Source: Mortierella alpina | Lineage: Eukaryota > Mortierellomycota > Mortierellomycetes > Mortierellales > Mortierellaceae | Assembly (NCBI GenBank): GCA_029449245.1 | Contig: JANATF010000007.1 | Location: 2,108,001 to 2,172,000 of the forward strand | Length of the DNA: 64,000 bases | Direction: 5' to 3' | Shown here: piece by piece, positions 22,302 through 32,770 of the stretch | Numbering within the stretch: the first letter of the stretch is position 1 | Layout: every line of letters begins with the position of its first letter | Notes under the pieces: generated by a model | What the model was told of the DNA's origin: nothing | Databases searched by the model: none | The model's input: only the letters and a program-made list of their open reading frames with translations | Translations under genes and position numbers: made by a program

Positions 22302-24143
22302 CTACTCATCCGCATCCCAAGTGTGGAACTCTTGCTCTGGCTCGATCTCCTGGACAAGCCCGTCAAAGAGATCCATGTCATCCCACCAGGATGTCACGTC
22401 CTCAACAACTGACTCGACATCCAAGTGGCCAAGATCCCAGATGGCCTCCCACGCGGCGCACTCGAGCGTAGACATGTTCTCGCAGCCCTTGCTGCGAGGT
22501 GGCATCAAAACCTGATCAACTACATGGATCACCCCGTTGCCTGCGATCCAGTTCTCGTACCCATGCACAATGCGTGCATGCTTGTTCACAATGATTTCGT
22601 CACGACGTGGCTTGGGAAGCCTCGGGCGGGGTAACTTATGGCCCCCTCCTCCTTCATATCGCTGGTGGTCATCGTAGTGGCGATGGCGGCGACGACAGTC
22701 ATGGCTACGGTAGTGCGAGTCGCGTCTATGGCGATCCATCGAGTCCACGTATGACTCGATCAGGTCTGCTTGCCCCATGGGTTTGTAGTCAATCCTACTG
22801 TGGCTCGAGGTCTCAGTCGGGATAGCCTTTCTCTCCTTGCCCTGGACGGTCAACTGATATCGAGGCGAGTGAAGCATCGTCTGAAGCGCAATTTCGCGGT
22901 AATGCTCTCCATGGCTGCCATCCTCTAGGGTCTTGTTGAAGATTTCGGGAGTGTAGACAGCCCGATTGGCCACCTGGTACAACATAAAGATCTTGAGGTG
23001 CTCACGGCCTCTGTTGCTGAATAAGAACTTGCGAAGCGATTTCGAGAGCCCTGTATGGCGGTTCAAGGGAAGCAGAAATTAGCATGATGAAATTCTTCAA
23101 TGACTTTTATGACACTGCACGACAGCACCGTGCATTACCGTCCCAGACCTTATCAGGCGCTGCAAAGAGTGTGACACCTTTGCCTTCTCGGACACGAAGA
23201 TCCACGCCAGTCGCGGTCCAAGCCTTGACCAGGTAGGTAAAGTGGATCCCGCGTCTTGTTATCTCGTCCAGCACGGTCTCACCAGGGGGTTTGATGATGC
23301 GATTGATACCATGAACGACGGCACCAGACCGAGCCATTAGATCCGGGATCGTAACTTTAGCTCGATTGATGTACAGCCCAGAGTCCTGATTCTCGGTGAT
23401 GTCGTCCTCATCGATGTCTGCTATCCAAATTTCGGGCTCTACTCCCCTGAACGAGCTGCGGAAGGAGGTGGATGGGATGCAGGGTTGCTCCAGCGACACA
23501 CGCAGTAGCTGAGCTGCATTGTTGAGACCGGGCGATTCGTATAGCGATTGGATGACATGTTCTTCATGGAGGCTCGAGGAATTGTAGGCCCGATCAGAGA
23601 CGTGATACATCAGCACGTCGCGAGTCGGGTAGTCAATGTCGGAGACTGAGTCGAATGCGTCATTGGTCGGTGCAAACAGTGTAGGCTAATGCAAACGAAA
23701 GACAAAGTTAACGGACAGAATTGCTAAGCGTCATTTCTCCTCTTGACAACTGATACTTGCCTGCGTGCCAGGATCGGCCAGAAGACGGGCGAAATCTGCA
23801 TGAGGAGTCGAGAGTTGTGCACTGTGAGCACAAGTGCATGGTGCAAGAGGAGAGAAAAAGAGACAAACGGAAAATATTTTAAGGCTCTACATCGACCCCT
23901 ACCTTTATCTTTCTGGATCAGCTCGAGGAGCTTAGAGAACTCGGGTCGTTCTCCCAGAATGTCTAGAATTGTAGCAGCTGTGCTGCTCTCGGCCTGCTGC
24001 AGAGGCCTCTGCCCTGTCGGACCAAAGTTGCTGTTTCGGAAGGTGGTGGCATGGCTGTATGAAAGTGCGGTCAATACAAGACCTAGCGCAAGCAAGCGAA
24101 GGATCCACGACGTTGAGCGATAGTCTCTTGAGTGAATCAGCAT
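22302..24143 (-). CDS. Secreted protein with two fasciclin (FAS1) domains
   Basis: FAS1 domains mediate cell-surface adhesion. Exons on the minus strand: 23903-24143, 23761-23795, 23139-23685 and 22302-23050 (1572 nt, 523 aa), phases consistent. Residues about 15-35 (WILRLLALGLVLTALSYSHA) form a signal peptide. The first FAS1 domain runs from about 55 to 200: LLELIQKDKDFARLL, TLFAPTNDAFDSV, then the closing VVHGINRIIKPP. The second starts near FTYLVKAWTATGVDL, has VTLFAAPDKVWDGL, and closes with NGVIHVVDQVLMPP. Between its halves sits a His/Arg/Asp-rich insertion (DRHRRDSHYRSHDCRRR onward). The short exon 2 is followed by a GC donor (CAG/gcaagt), needed to keep the frame. The C-terminal tail is acidic; no obvious GPI signal, so a fully secreted protein is likely. 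Gene family firm, function inferred. Confidence 0.85.
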
Positions 24144-26004
24144 GGTGATGAAGAGAAAAAGAAGTTGGTTGTCGAAAGTGTAGTACGGGGGCAGAGGTGT
24201 CGTTATATGGGGCACGCAAGGCGGAAATGAACATTCTTACGCAAATACGGCCGCTGTCTCAATGCGCACAGGCTCGTGCACCAGGTTTCATCGCTGGCGC
24301 CAGCGCCGCGCGCTATGCGCCAGGATTCTTGGATGAGGCTGGGAAACGAGCTTTCACACCTGACACTTCGTCTCTTGAACTCTCGATCAGCGACATAGTG
24401 ACTGCTTTACAGCGCTGCTGGGATGGCCGACATTCATTGCTTTTGATGAGGGCCAGCGCTCATTTTGGGACGCGAGTAGGCCTGTCCAAGACCTCGCGCA
24501 TCCAACGGTGCCATTGGACTAGTAGGTGGAAGCCGTGATGGCAGTACGCATTGAGTCTGCTTTCTGTCGACACATCATGGTGCAGAGATATATCGTTGAC
24601 TGGGAAATGTCAAGAATCGCATCAAGAAGAGCCCGTCAACTTGGACCAGGTCCGCATGGTGCGAACTCTATCTTCTCCTACGGGCGCAGCTGCAATTGCG
24701 ACAGGAACGCGACCGCAAGAAAAAATAACCTTTAAGCATCCCGCACGCACGCACAAGACATGCAAAAAGGGCTCTCACAACCGAGGAGGGAGACAAGGAA
24801 ACCACACTAGGAAAAGAACACAGTGGGCATGATGATTTCCACCCCTCTTTCCAACCACCCACCCTGTCTGCAAATCCTCGCCCTGTGGGCTAACCACCCA
24901 TCAAACAAGCATCCTCCGTCATTCTCGAACACGCACTGGGCATTCAAATAAAGGAGAGGAGGCTCAACAACAGGTGAGCATGGATAATCGCTACTCTATT
25001 TTGATTATGCCTTCCATTCATGCGGACAGCTTGTTGCCCACAGCGCCTGTCGTTGCACGGATGCATTCACAGCAACCAAGAAAGACATCATCATGCTTCT
25101 TTCGTTGTTCCTTCGATCCGTCGTTTGGTCCTGCATCTATGCTTGACTTGGGGGAGGGCTTACAACAGTCCCTGCGAGAGTCTGTTAGGCCTGGCATGGC
25201 CCCTGACAAACTATTCTGACTACACCAGATCGATCCTACAGTCCCTGCGACAAACATTTTTTTTCACGAGCATGACGACCGCACGTAAACGAATTCCGTC
25301 TGCTGTCCCACCCTCCCTTTCACTCCTGTCATGCAAAATATGGAAGACTAGCCCCCTTCTTGGGTCTTGATAGCGTGAGTTGTACCAGCGTATTTGCATT
25401 CCTCTAACCCTCACTTGCTCTTTGGCTGCAGCCCACATATGCTTCAAGCTCTTGCCCAGAGCGCACTTTGCACCTGCTTCAGCCTGGCAATACGCGTCCT
25501 TTTCACAGTGTCCTTCTGCGCCAGTCGACAAAGACCCAGGAATAAAGACTCCAAGAGCCTTTTTTCTCTGGCGCCTTTATCCGCCACAGCCTTACAGGCT
25601 GCAGTCGCTTCCTGGATTTTCTTAAGATCCACCGTTTTCGATTCAACCCCCTTATTTCCCTTCATTGTCCCCCCCTTCTTTTTTTTCTTCCTCTTTTCTT
25701 TGTACACTTTGCTCTCGCTCTTTGGCATTCCTTTGGCTACACCAGATTGACTCTTCTCAGCGTTCGCTGTCCATTCATGCAGAAGAGCACTATATCTCTC
25801 CCCGGTTATTGAAATACAATGTGCCATACTTCCCTTTGTTCCTCTCTTGTTTTCCTTTGTTTCTATCCCTCTCCCTCTGTTCTTTGACCACTTCCAGCCG
25901 AGATCTGAAGATTTCAACGACGATCGTCTTTGTGTAGGCTCTCAAGCGTGCGCAGTTCTTTCTTGACCGTTACTAGACACTGGCCCACACAACCATACAT
26001 TCCG
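24144..26004. other. Divergent intergenic region, FAS1 gene to Myb gene
   Basis: No gene recognised. The two flanking genes are divergent, so both promoters lie here. The last 400 bp before the Myb start are strongly pyrimidine-rich (runs near 25670-25720 and 25840-25880), as in many fungal promoters and 5' UTRs. Confidence 0.5.
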
Positions 26005-27684
26005 ATGATACATCACGTTCGCCATGCCAGCTACGGCCATCCTCAACAGGCCAGTAGCAACACACCTCCTCTTCGGCAGCAAGATCATCCCTACGTGGGA
26101 TTCTCAACGCCCCAGCAGCACTCTCAGCAAGCGCATGGGCTACCTCTCTCCCAGCACCCGACCCAGTCCCACCATGAGCAGCACAACCAGCAGCAGCAAC
26201 ACATTCCTCGTTTGCACCCGCAAGAGCAGCCACTGCTGTCAGACGAGCGAGCCCCATATCCGAGTCAGGGGCATCTCCAGAGCCATCAAGGCTCGTCGCA
26301 TCCTTCATTTCAGCAACAACGATATACTCCTCCATTTCAACATGCAGGTGTCAAGGGTGGCCGGCCAGGACATGGCCATTCACTCAGTCATCCACACATA
26401 CGCCTGTCCTCACACTACAATTATGCGTCCCCACCCCCGCCTCCCCCATCCCATACGGCTGCACAGCAGAAACAGCAACAGCATTATGGACCCCCTCATC
26501 TGCAACAATACAGCCACCACGACCAGTTGAAACATTCACATTCCTTGCCCTTGCATCCATTGCCATCCACACCGATGCACGGGCAGGAGCACGGACACGA
26601 CTATGCCCAGCAGCAACAACAGCACCCACAACCGTCGGAAACGATGATCGAGTCGGACGAGTCTGCGTCTGATACGGACGTGTGCGAGGGTGGGGTGCAA
26701 TGGACGCGGCAGGAGGTAAGGTGCAACTCAAGCCTTGTTTTCTTGCTTTATAACGAGTGAAGAAAGGGCTGAAGGAGTGGTTTGGGAGTGGAACGGTCCA
26801 AAACGAGCAGCTGTGTTCTCCTTTGGCTGTTACGCGTTTTATTTTTATGTGATTGCGCCCTTCCTCCGATGCAGTCCACCCTGGCCTAGGAGAGCGTGCA
26901 GGGCCTGGGTGAGTTCGAGATGTCTAAATCCTCCAGGACATGCAGCATGATGCACAACGGGTCGTTTGTCGATGCACGCGTCGACATGCGGGTCGCTGAC
27001 AAGCGATGGAGGGTGATGGTGATAAAGAGGGCCTGTTGAGGATGCTGATGATGGCCTTGTCTCCCTTTTGTTCTCCTTTTTTTTTCTTCTGCCCGTGTGT
27101 GTGTGTGTGTGTGTGTGTATGCGTGTGTGTGTTGATGGTTTGTTTGTGGCCATGACAAAGCCAGTCGAACATGGATCAATGCGTTTTATTTCCTCAGTCT
27201 GCTCTCTCTCCCTCTTTCTCTCTTTCTTCCCTACTCTTGCCCCCCTCCTCCCCTCTTCTGTGTTCCCGTCCACCCCCCACCCCCTCTTCGCCCTCTTTGT
27301 CCTCTTCGCTGTCTTCTCCACCTTGCGCCTGTCCAACCCTCGCTCCTCCTCAACTCCTGAGTGTCTGTTGCAACCTGTCCACGCTGCGACAAGGCCCACT
27401 TCGCAACCTTTTCGTATTTTTTTGGCTCCTGTCGGGCATTTTTTTGACAGTGCATATCCTTTTTTCTTTCTTTCTTTTTCTATTCTTTTGTATACGCGTC
27501 CATCTCATCTTTCGCACACACTCTCTCTCCCTCTCTCTCTCTATCTCTATCTCTCTATCTCTCTCTATCTCTCTCGCTCTCTGTATCTCTCATCCACTGT
27601 CCTCCCTTGCGCTGCGTCCTTTCCACATTCATACCAAACAACGACACCTCCAACGGTCGTCGCTGGCCCACCCCTTGTTTCTTT

Positions 27685-27741
<57 letters not shown>

Positions 27742-30183
27742 CGGTTGTCTCTGTCTCTTCTGCTCCCCTCTTTTGCTCGCGTGCAAGAAGACAACCCCAG
27801 TTTGCCCGCCTGCACCACGCTTCTTCTCCTACCCGCTACTCGGCACGCTTCGTCTGTGGGGTGAAAACGATCGACACATATCCCAGGCCTTCGGCTAACA
27901 AACCTCGCCACCACTCACTTCCATTCTGCTGCTGCAGGATAACCTTCTTCGTGAGGCAGTCGTAAAGTTCAGCGGAAAAGCCTGGAAGCGCATAGCCGAG
28001 TATTGCTTCCCAGACGGATCGCACGACAAGGACCAGTGTCTTCAGCGTTGGCGCATGATCTCCAAGCCAAGATCCATCAAGGGTCCATGGACCCCCGAGG
28101 TACGCGCACATCGTATAAAATGAGAACGCATTGTCGTCATGGCGCTGACTGACGCGTTTTAAACTAAACCTCCTTTGTACAATGATGATTTCCTTAGGAG
28201 GATCGACAGCTACGGATGCTCGTCAAGGAGCTGGGTGCAGAGAAATGGGTTCTGATAGCCAGTCGTTTGGGTTCACGTACAGGCAAGCAGTGCCGCGAGC
28301 GTTGGCACAACCACCTTGATCCTAGCAGTAAGTAACCATGCAGCAGCAAACATGACGTGCCACCACGGATACAAAACTGTTACTGCATCCCTGCTGATGT
28401 TGTGTTTATATGGCCGCTAGTCGACAAATCGCCATTCACCCCCAAGGAGGACGAGCTCATTTTCAAGCTGTTTGAGCAGCTTGGATCCAAGTGGGCAGAA
28501 ATGTCAAAACTGATGCCCGGTCGACCTGATAACGCGATCAAAAACCATTTCAACACCTCAATGCAGCGCAAGCGAAGACGCCTCAGCTTGCAGGACCCTG
28601 CAGGTATTGCATCAACAGCGAACTTGCCCCATTGTGATGGTCCGTGGCCGGCTCAGCCAGCTTACCAGCTTTGAATTTTCGTCCTTCCTGCTGACCCTTC
28701 TTAGAGCTGCAAATGAAGTTTGGCGAAAACGGACCCGGTCTTTCAGCAACAGCTACGTCGCCCCTGGCCTCACCGACATCTACCACCTCGCCAGGCCTCC
28801 CTCGTAACCACAGATTCGACCCATATGGTATGTAGATCAAACTGGGCAACAGAGGAGTACATGGACTCTGATTTGCATCGTGGTAAAAATAGAGAAACGA
28901 AAGCTAATATGTGCCTGAACCCGAAAATAGAGAGACGGCACTCCATGCCCTCGCTCCTTGACCTGCCCGCTAGGACTCTTGCAGTGACCAGCACACAAGC
29001 GACGCAGCAGCAGCAAACAGTTTTGGAAGAACGACCCGAAAACACTATGCAGTCTTCGGACAAGGCTTCCGACACCCAGGGCAAACTTCAATTCTCACCT
29101 GGGATGTCGCGGTCCATTTCAATGGGTGGAATGCGGCGATTTTCTGCAGGGTTTTACACGCAGACTAAGCCTGCGCCAGGGGGTAATCCTGGGCAGACCC
29201 GGCCCAATTTGCCTGGCAACCCTTCCATCCACAAATCCAGCGCACAACAAGGCCCTCCTTACTTCGCCTCGACATCAGCGGCTATGGCCCCACCCATGTC
29301 AGCTTCCACGACCGCGCTCTCATCCAACTCACCCAATAAGCTGGCGCGCTCAGCCTCTACATTGCCCATGAATGCCACCCCAGGCAGCTATAGCGGCGAC
29401 CATCGGCAACCCTATGGCTATTACCAGCAGGAGCAGCAGTTGCACCACTCGTTGCCCCGCCCAAATATGACAAGGCACGAGTCACTTGGGCATCGGTCAG
29501 GAGCCCGGTATAGCCATCACGAACACCATCGCTCCCTAGATCTGGATCCATTCTCTGCCCTTGCAGAGCTGGCCAATCTGGCGGAGCAGCATCGCGGAAT
29601 GCCTGTTCGTGAGCGGCCCACGACTGTCGTAGTGCAGATCAAGGACGAGATGGATGAGAATGGTCACGATCCCACCGCCGACAATCAGCACGAACAGCAG
29701 CACAATATCGAGGATGCGGTGATGAAGACAACGATCGCCAAGCCCCTGACACTCACGCGCCGTTTCTCGACTGCCCTTTGCAACCTGAAGGAGGAGGATC
29801 ATGTCGATGAGAATGGACCCCGTCACTACGGCTATCATTCGTATCACACTGACCATCGCTCTGCGCCCAACAACAACATCGGCAATAGTCGGCCAGGTCT
29901 TAACGGCTGCTCATCGACCTCGCCAGTCTCACCCAGCTCACCCTCTGCTCCCAACCTGTTCCGATCCGAGCGCTCTGTCAAGATGTCGGACTCTGAGAAT
30001 GGCGGTTCAGACCACGACAATGAGGAGCAGGACATGTTCATGGACGAGGACGGCAGGCCCGAACAGCGTGCACCATCGCCACAGCCCAGTGCCTCGTACT
30101 TGTCTATGCGCCGCGCGTCCGTTCGCGAGTTGATGGCTATTGATCATCTGTGCCTGAGTTCAGAGGAGGCAGGACGCCCTTGA
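26005..30183 (+). CDS. R1R2R3 Myb transcription factor
   Basis: Nuclear DNA-binding regulator with three Myb repeats. Exons: 26005-26715, 27938-28099, 28198-28327, 28421-28603, 28705-28827 and 28931-30183 (2562 nt, 853 aa), phases consistent. Residues 1-230 are Gln/His/Pro-rich, ending in an acidic patch. R1 is encoded by exon 2 ([23 protein letters not shown]), R2 spans the exon 2/3 boundary ([32 protein letters not shown]), and R3 is in exon 4 ([28 protein letters not shown]). The regularly spaced tryptophans and the recognition helices are intact, so DNA binding to an AACNG-type site is expected by analogy with c-Myb-like proteins. The C-terminal 450 residues are low-complexity Ser/Thr/His/Gln and contain basic-Ser motifs ([18 protein letters not shown]) that could be kinase sites. 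Intron 1 is 1222 nt and microsatellite-rich. Confidence 0.88.
27095..27132. repeat. (GT)n microsatellite in Myb intron 1
   Basis: About 12 uninterrupted GT units followed by a broken second run; lies inside the 1.2-kb first intron of the Myb gene. Confidence 0.92.
27685..27738. repeat. (CT)27 microsatellite in Myb intron 1
   Basis: Fifty-four bases of CT dinucleotide about 200 nt before the acceptor of intron 1, preceded by more degenerate CT/TATC sequence at 27520-27590. Long enough to be length-polymorphic. Confidence 0.95.
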
Positions 30184-30514
30184 TCGTGTATTGTATCTGT
30201 ATATACCACTACCCGTCTTTTTTCGTTATTTATGCCTATCGACTATGACATCCTTCTGCTTCGTCCATGCACTGTAGCTCCTTGACTTTTGATTAAACAT
30301 CCGTCTGCCCAAGCATTCCCACCGCGCGTCGCGACTTTGTCTTTGATTTTTTTTATATTTTTTCAAACCCCTCCGCTCTCACATTCCTCGTCTCGATTTC
30401 TTCTTCTGTCCTGCTGATCTGTCCATTCCATCCCGACTCTCTTGTTCGCCGTCTCTTCCAGGCCACACACCGCCCTCCTCTTGTGCACTGCAAGTCCGAC
30501 CAGCAAGTCCGACC
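30184..30514. other. Intergenic, Myb 3' end to WD40 start
   Basis: 331 bp of T- and C-rich sequence. It should contain the Myb polyadenylation region (T-rich at 30218-30232) and the WD40 promoter; no canonical TATA box seen. Confidence 0.5.
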
Positions 30515-32396
30515 ATGGCAACCACAGGCAGCAATCCAGTGGTGCATCAGATCCCCATCGACCAAATCGACTTTTCGCCCAACATCAGCTCTGAGGCTGA
30601 GAACTTCTTCCAAACAGATGCTGACATTGCACGCATGGCCGCCCGTCAAGGGATGGTGAACTACGACAAGGGCCAGGCCATCAAGATCTCGTCCAAGGTC
30701 CTCGACATGTGCCTTGGGACTCGCACAAAGCCAGCCGCCGCTACAGGAGCGTCGGTCTCGAGCCTGTCACAGGACCCGAGCAATGACGCTGCCACAAAAC
30801 CACTGGTGATCGAGGACAAGGCCTTGATCGGCGCGACCGTCTTCTTGGCAGAGAGCGGCCATGTCGCTCGTAAGCTTAATCTCGAGGTATGAAGACTTTC
30901 AAGATGCGACAACGGTACCACCCGTTATGCTACGCGTTTCCTGCCTCACTTGCCTCGAACTCAGCCAGCAACCCTCACCACTTTACTTTAGACAGGTAAA
31001 ACCATCAAGGTCTTCCAGGGCCATACGGGACCGGTAACACGCGTGGCTGTCTATCATACCCACACTGGACAGGAACGCCTCGTCACAGGCTCATGGGACA
31101 AGACTATCAAGATCTGGGACACCGACACCAAGGAATGTCTCGCGACTCTCAGAGGCCACACGGACTTTGTTAAGGCGCTCGCTGTCAGGACCGTCCTGGT
31201 GGATGACGACAACGACAACACGACGGCGACCACTTCAACGAACGATAAGAGCCCGCAAAGGAGAAAGAAGCGCATCGGCCATGAGCTGTTCTCGGCATCG
31301 TATGATAGCACCATTTTGCACTGGGATCTAGAGACGTTTGAGCCGTTCCAGAAAGGAGCCGGTGGGCCATGGAAGGGGCACGTCCGTGGCATCAATGATC
31401 TCTGTCTGGCTATAGAGGACGACAACGAGACGCGCGATGATGATAGTGCCGATGCTGAGGATAAAGAAGATCGTGGAAAAGAGTATCTGTACTCTGCTGG
31501 AAGTGATGGAACGATCAGGAAATGGGACATTGCTCGTGGGCAAGGACGAGGAGGCCACTGTGCTCATGTTTTCAAGCATCATGCCACAACGGTCTACAGG
31601 GTCATTGTCGACTCTGTCGAGATATGGTCTGGTAAGCTGTGTTTTTTGAACAGAGATGCTTTGACGCAATGGCTTTTTAGAATTCCTTCACTCAATTCTT
31701 CATCGCCCTTTCTCTAGCTTCTGCGGACAAGACAGCACAGAGACTAGACCTGGATGTAAGCTACTCAGTCTGATATCATCTAGGTCGAGCATGTGCAACA
31801 CCACGGGAAGGTACAATGGATGGCATATTGACATATTGACCTTGATGGCCCTGGTTCGATAGACCAAGAAAGTGGACACGACTTTGGAACATCCAGACTT
31901 TGTAAAGTCCATTTCGCTGGCAGGACCCTACGTGGTCACGGGAGGACGGCAAGAGACAATTCGCGTGTGGTCGGTTGCGGTAAGTGTCCCTGGACCTGCA
32001 GCTGTTGATGAACCGTGAGGAAGCAGTTTGTGTGCGGAGCGACTTAGCCATGACTTTCTTCGTAACTAGACCGGCAAACTCCTCACTGAGATCACAGGGC
32101 ATTTTGATGAGGTTTCAAGCATGGTCACCGTGGGTGCCACTCTCATTACCGGATCGCACGACGGAACTGTTCGCAGGTGGTCATTGAGGGAGAAGGATCT
32201 AACGACATCAGCACTCGAGGATAAGGCGGATGCCTCTCCAAGCAATAACGCTCAGCCTTCGTCAACAGTAGAGAGCTCAGCTCCGGTTCAAGGATTGCAG
32301 TCTGAAGTCCCAGAGGCGGATTCAAAACCAAGCATGATGACTGAGGAAGAGGAACGAGAGCTGGCGGAACTTATGGGCAGCGACGACGACGATTAG
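30515..32396 (+). CDS. WD40-repeat protein, unassigned
   Basis: Beta-propeller scaffold protein; partners unknown. Exons: 30515-30886, 30992-31631, 31718-31755, 31863-31979 and 32070-32396 (1494 nt, 497 aa), phases consistent. Residues 1-123 form an N-terminal helical region without repeats. Repeats follow with typical GH...WD spacing: IKVFQGHTGPVTRVA to DKTIKIWD, LATLRGHTDFVKALA to STILHWDLE, KGHVRGINDLCL to DGTIRKWD, HATTVYRVIVD to ADKTAQRLD, HPDFVKSISL to QETIRVWS, and GHFDEVSSMVT to DGTVRRWS, so six blades can be counted and a seventh may be degenerate. Two loops are charged and disordered (around residues 185-205 and 260-275). The C-terminus is a strongly acidic ERELAELMGSDDDD tail. I do not recognise the orthologous group. 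Confidence 0.8.
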
Positions 32397-32770
32397 CGAT
32401 GGATTGCAAAAAATAAAAACAATTAAGCGTGCCGTCCTTCCCTCTACGAGTCGTTCGTTGTTCACGCGACGGGGTGGCTCTGTGGCCTGTTCAAACGACG
32501 ATGTCCAGGTCGACAACACAGCTTATTTCATAGCTTATTTCACAGCCTATTTCGCAGCTTATTTTAGAATCGTGTACCACACGAGACGTACTTGAGTGTC
32601 TGCGACTTGATTTCACTTTGACTGTCCCCCCTTTTCTCCTTCACTCCATCTTTTAGACTCTCATCCGACCCTCACTCTCTCCACTCCATCCGGCTCTGCA
32701 TCCTCGCGGCATTCCAACCAACAGAAGCCCCCTTCAGGCACTCTACAAAGGGGACACCACAGCGTTTTGA
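32397..32770. other. Intergenic, WD40 3' end to MYND-presenilin start
   Basis: 374 bp containing an A-rich 3' end signal-like stretch (AAATAAAAACAATTAA near 32410) and a 12-bp direct repeat listed separately. Presumed promoter of the MYND-presenilin gene. Confidence 0.5.
32520..32566. repeat. 12-bp direct repeat, four units, upstream of MYND-presenilin
   Basis: AGCTTATTTCAT, AGCTTATTTCAC, AGCCTATTTCGC and the partial AGCTTATTTTA in tandem, ending 204 bp before the ATG. Position and AT-rich content make a regulatory role possible; this is inference. Confidence 0.85.

Noticed and set aside
27068-27965. Overlapping plus-strand frames of 260-280 codons rich in Ser/Leu
   Set aside because: They are translations of the CT and GT microsatellites inside Myb intron 1.
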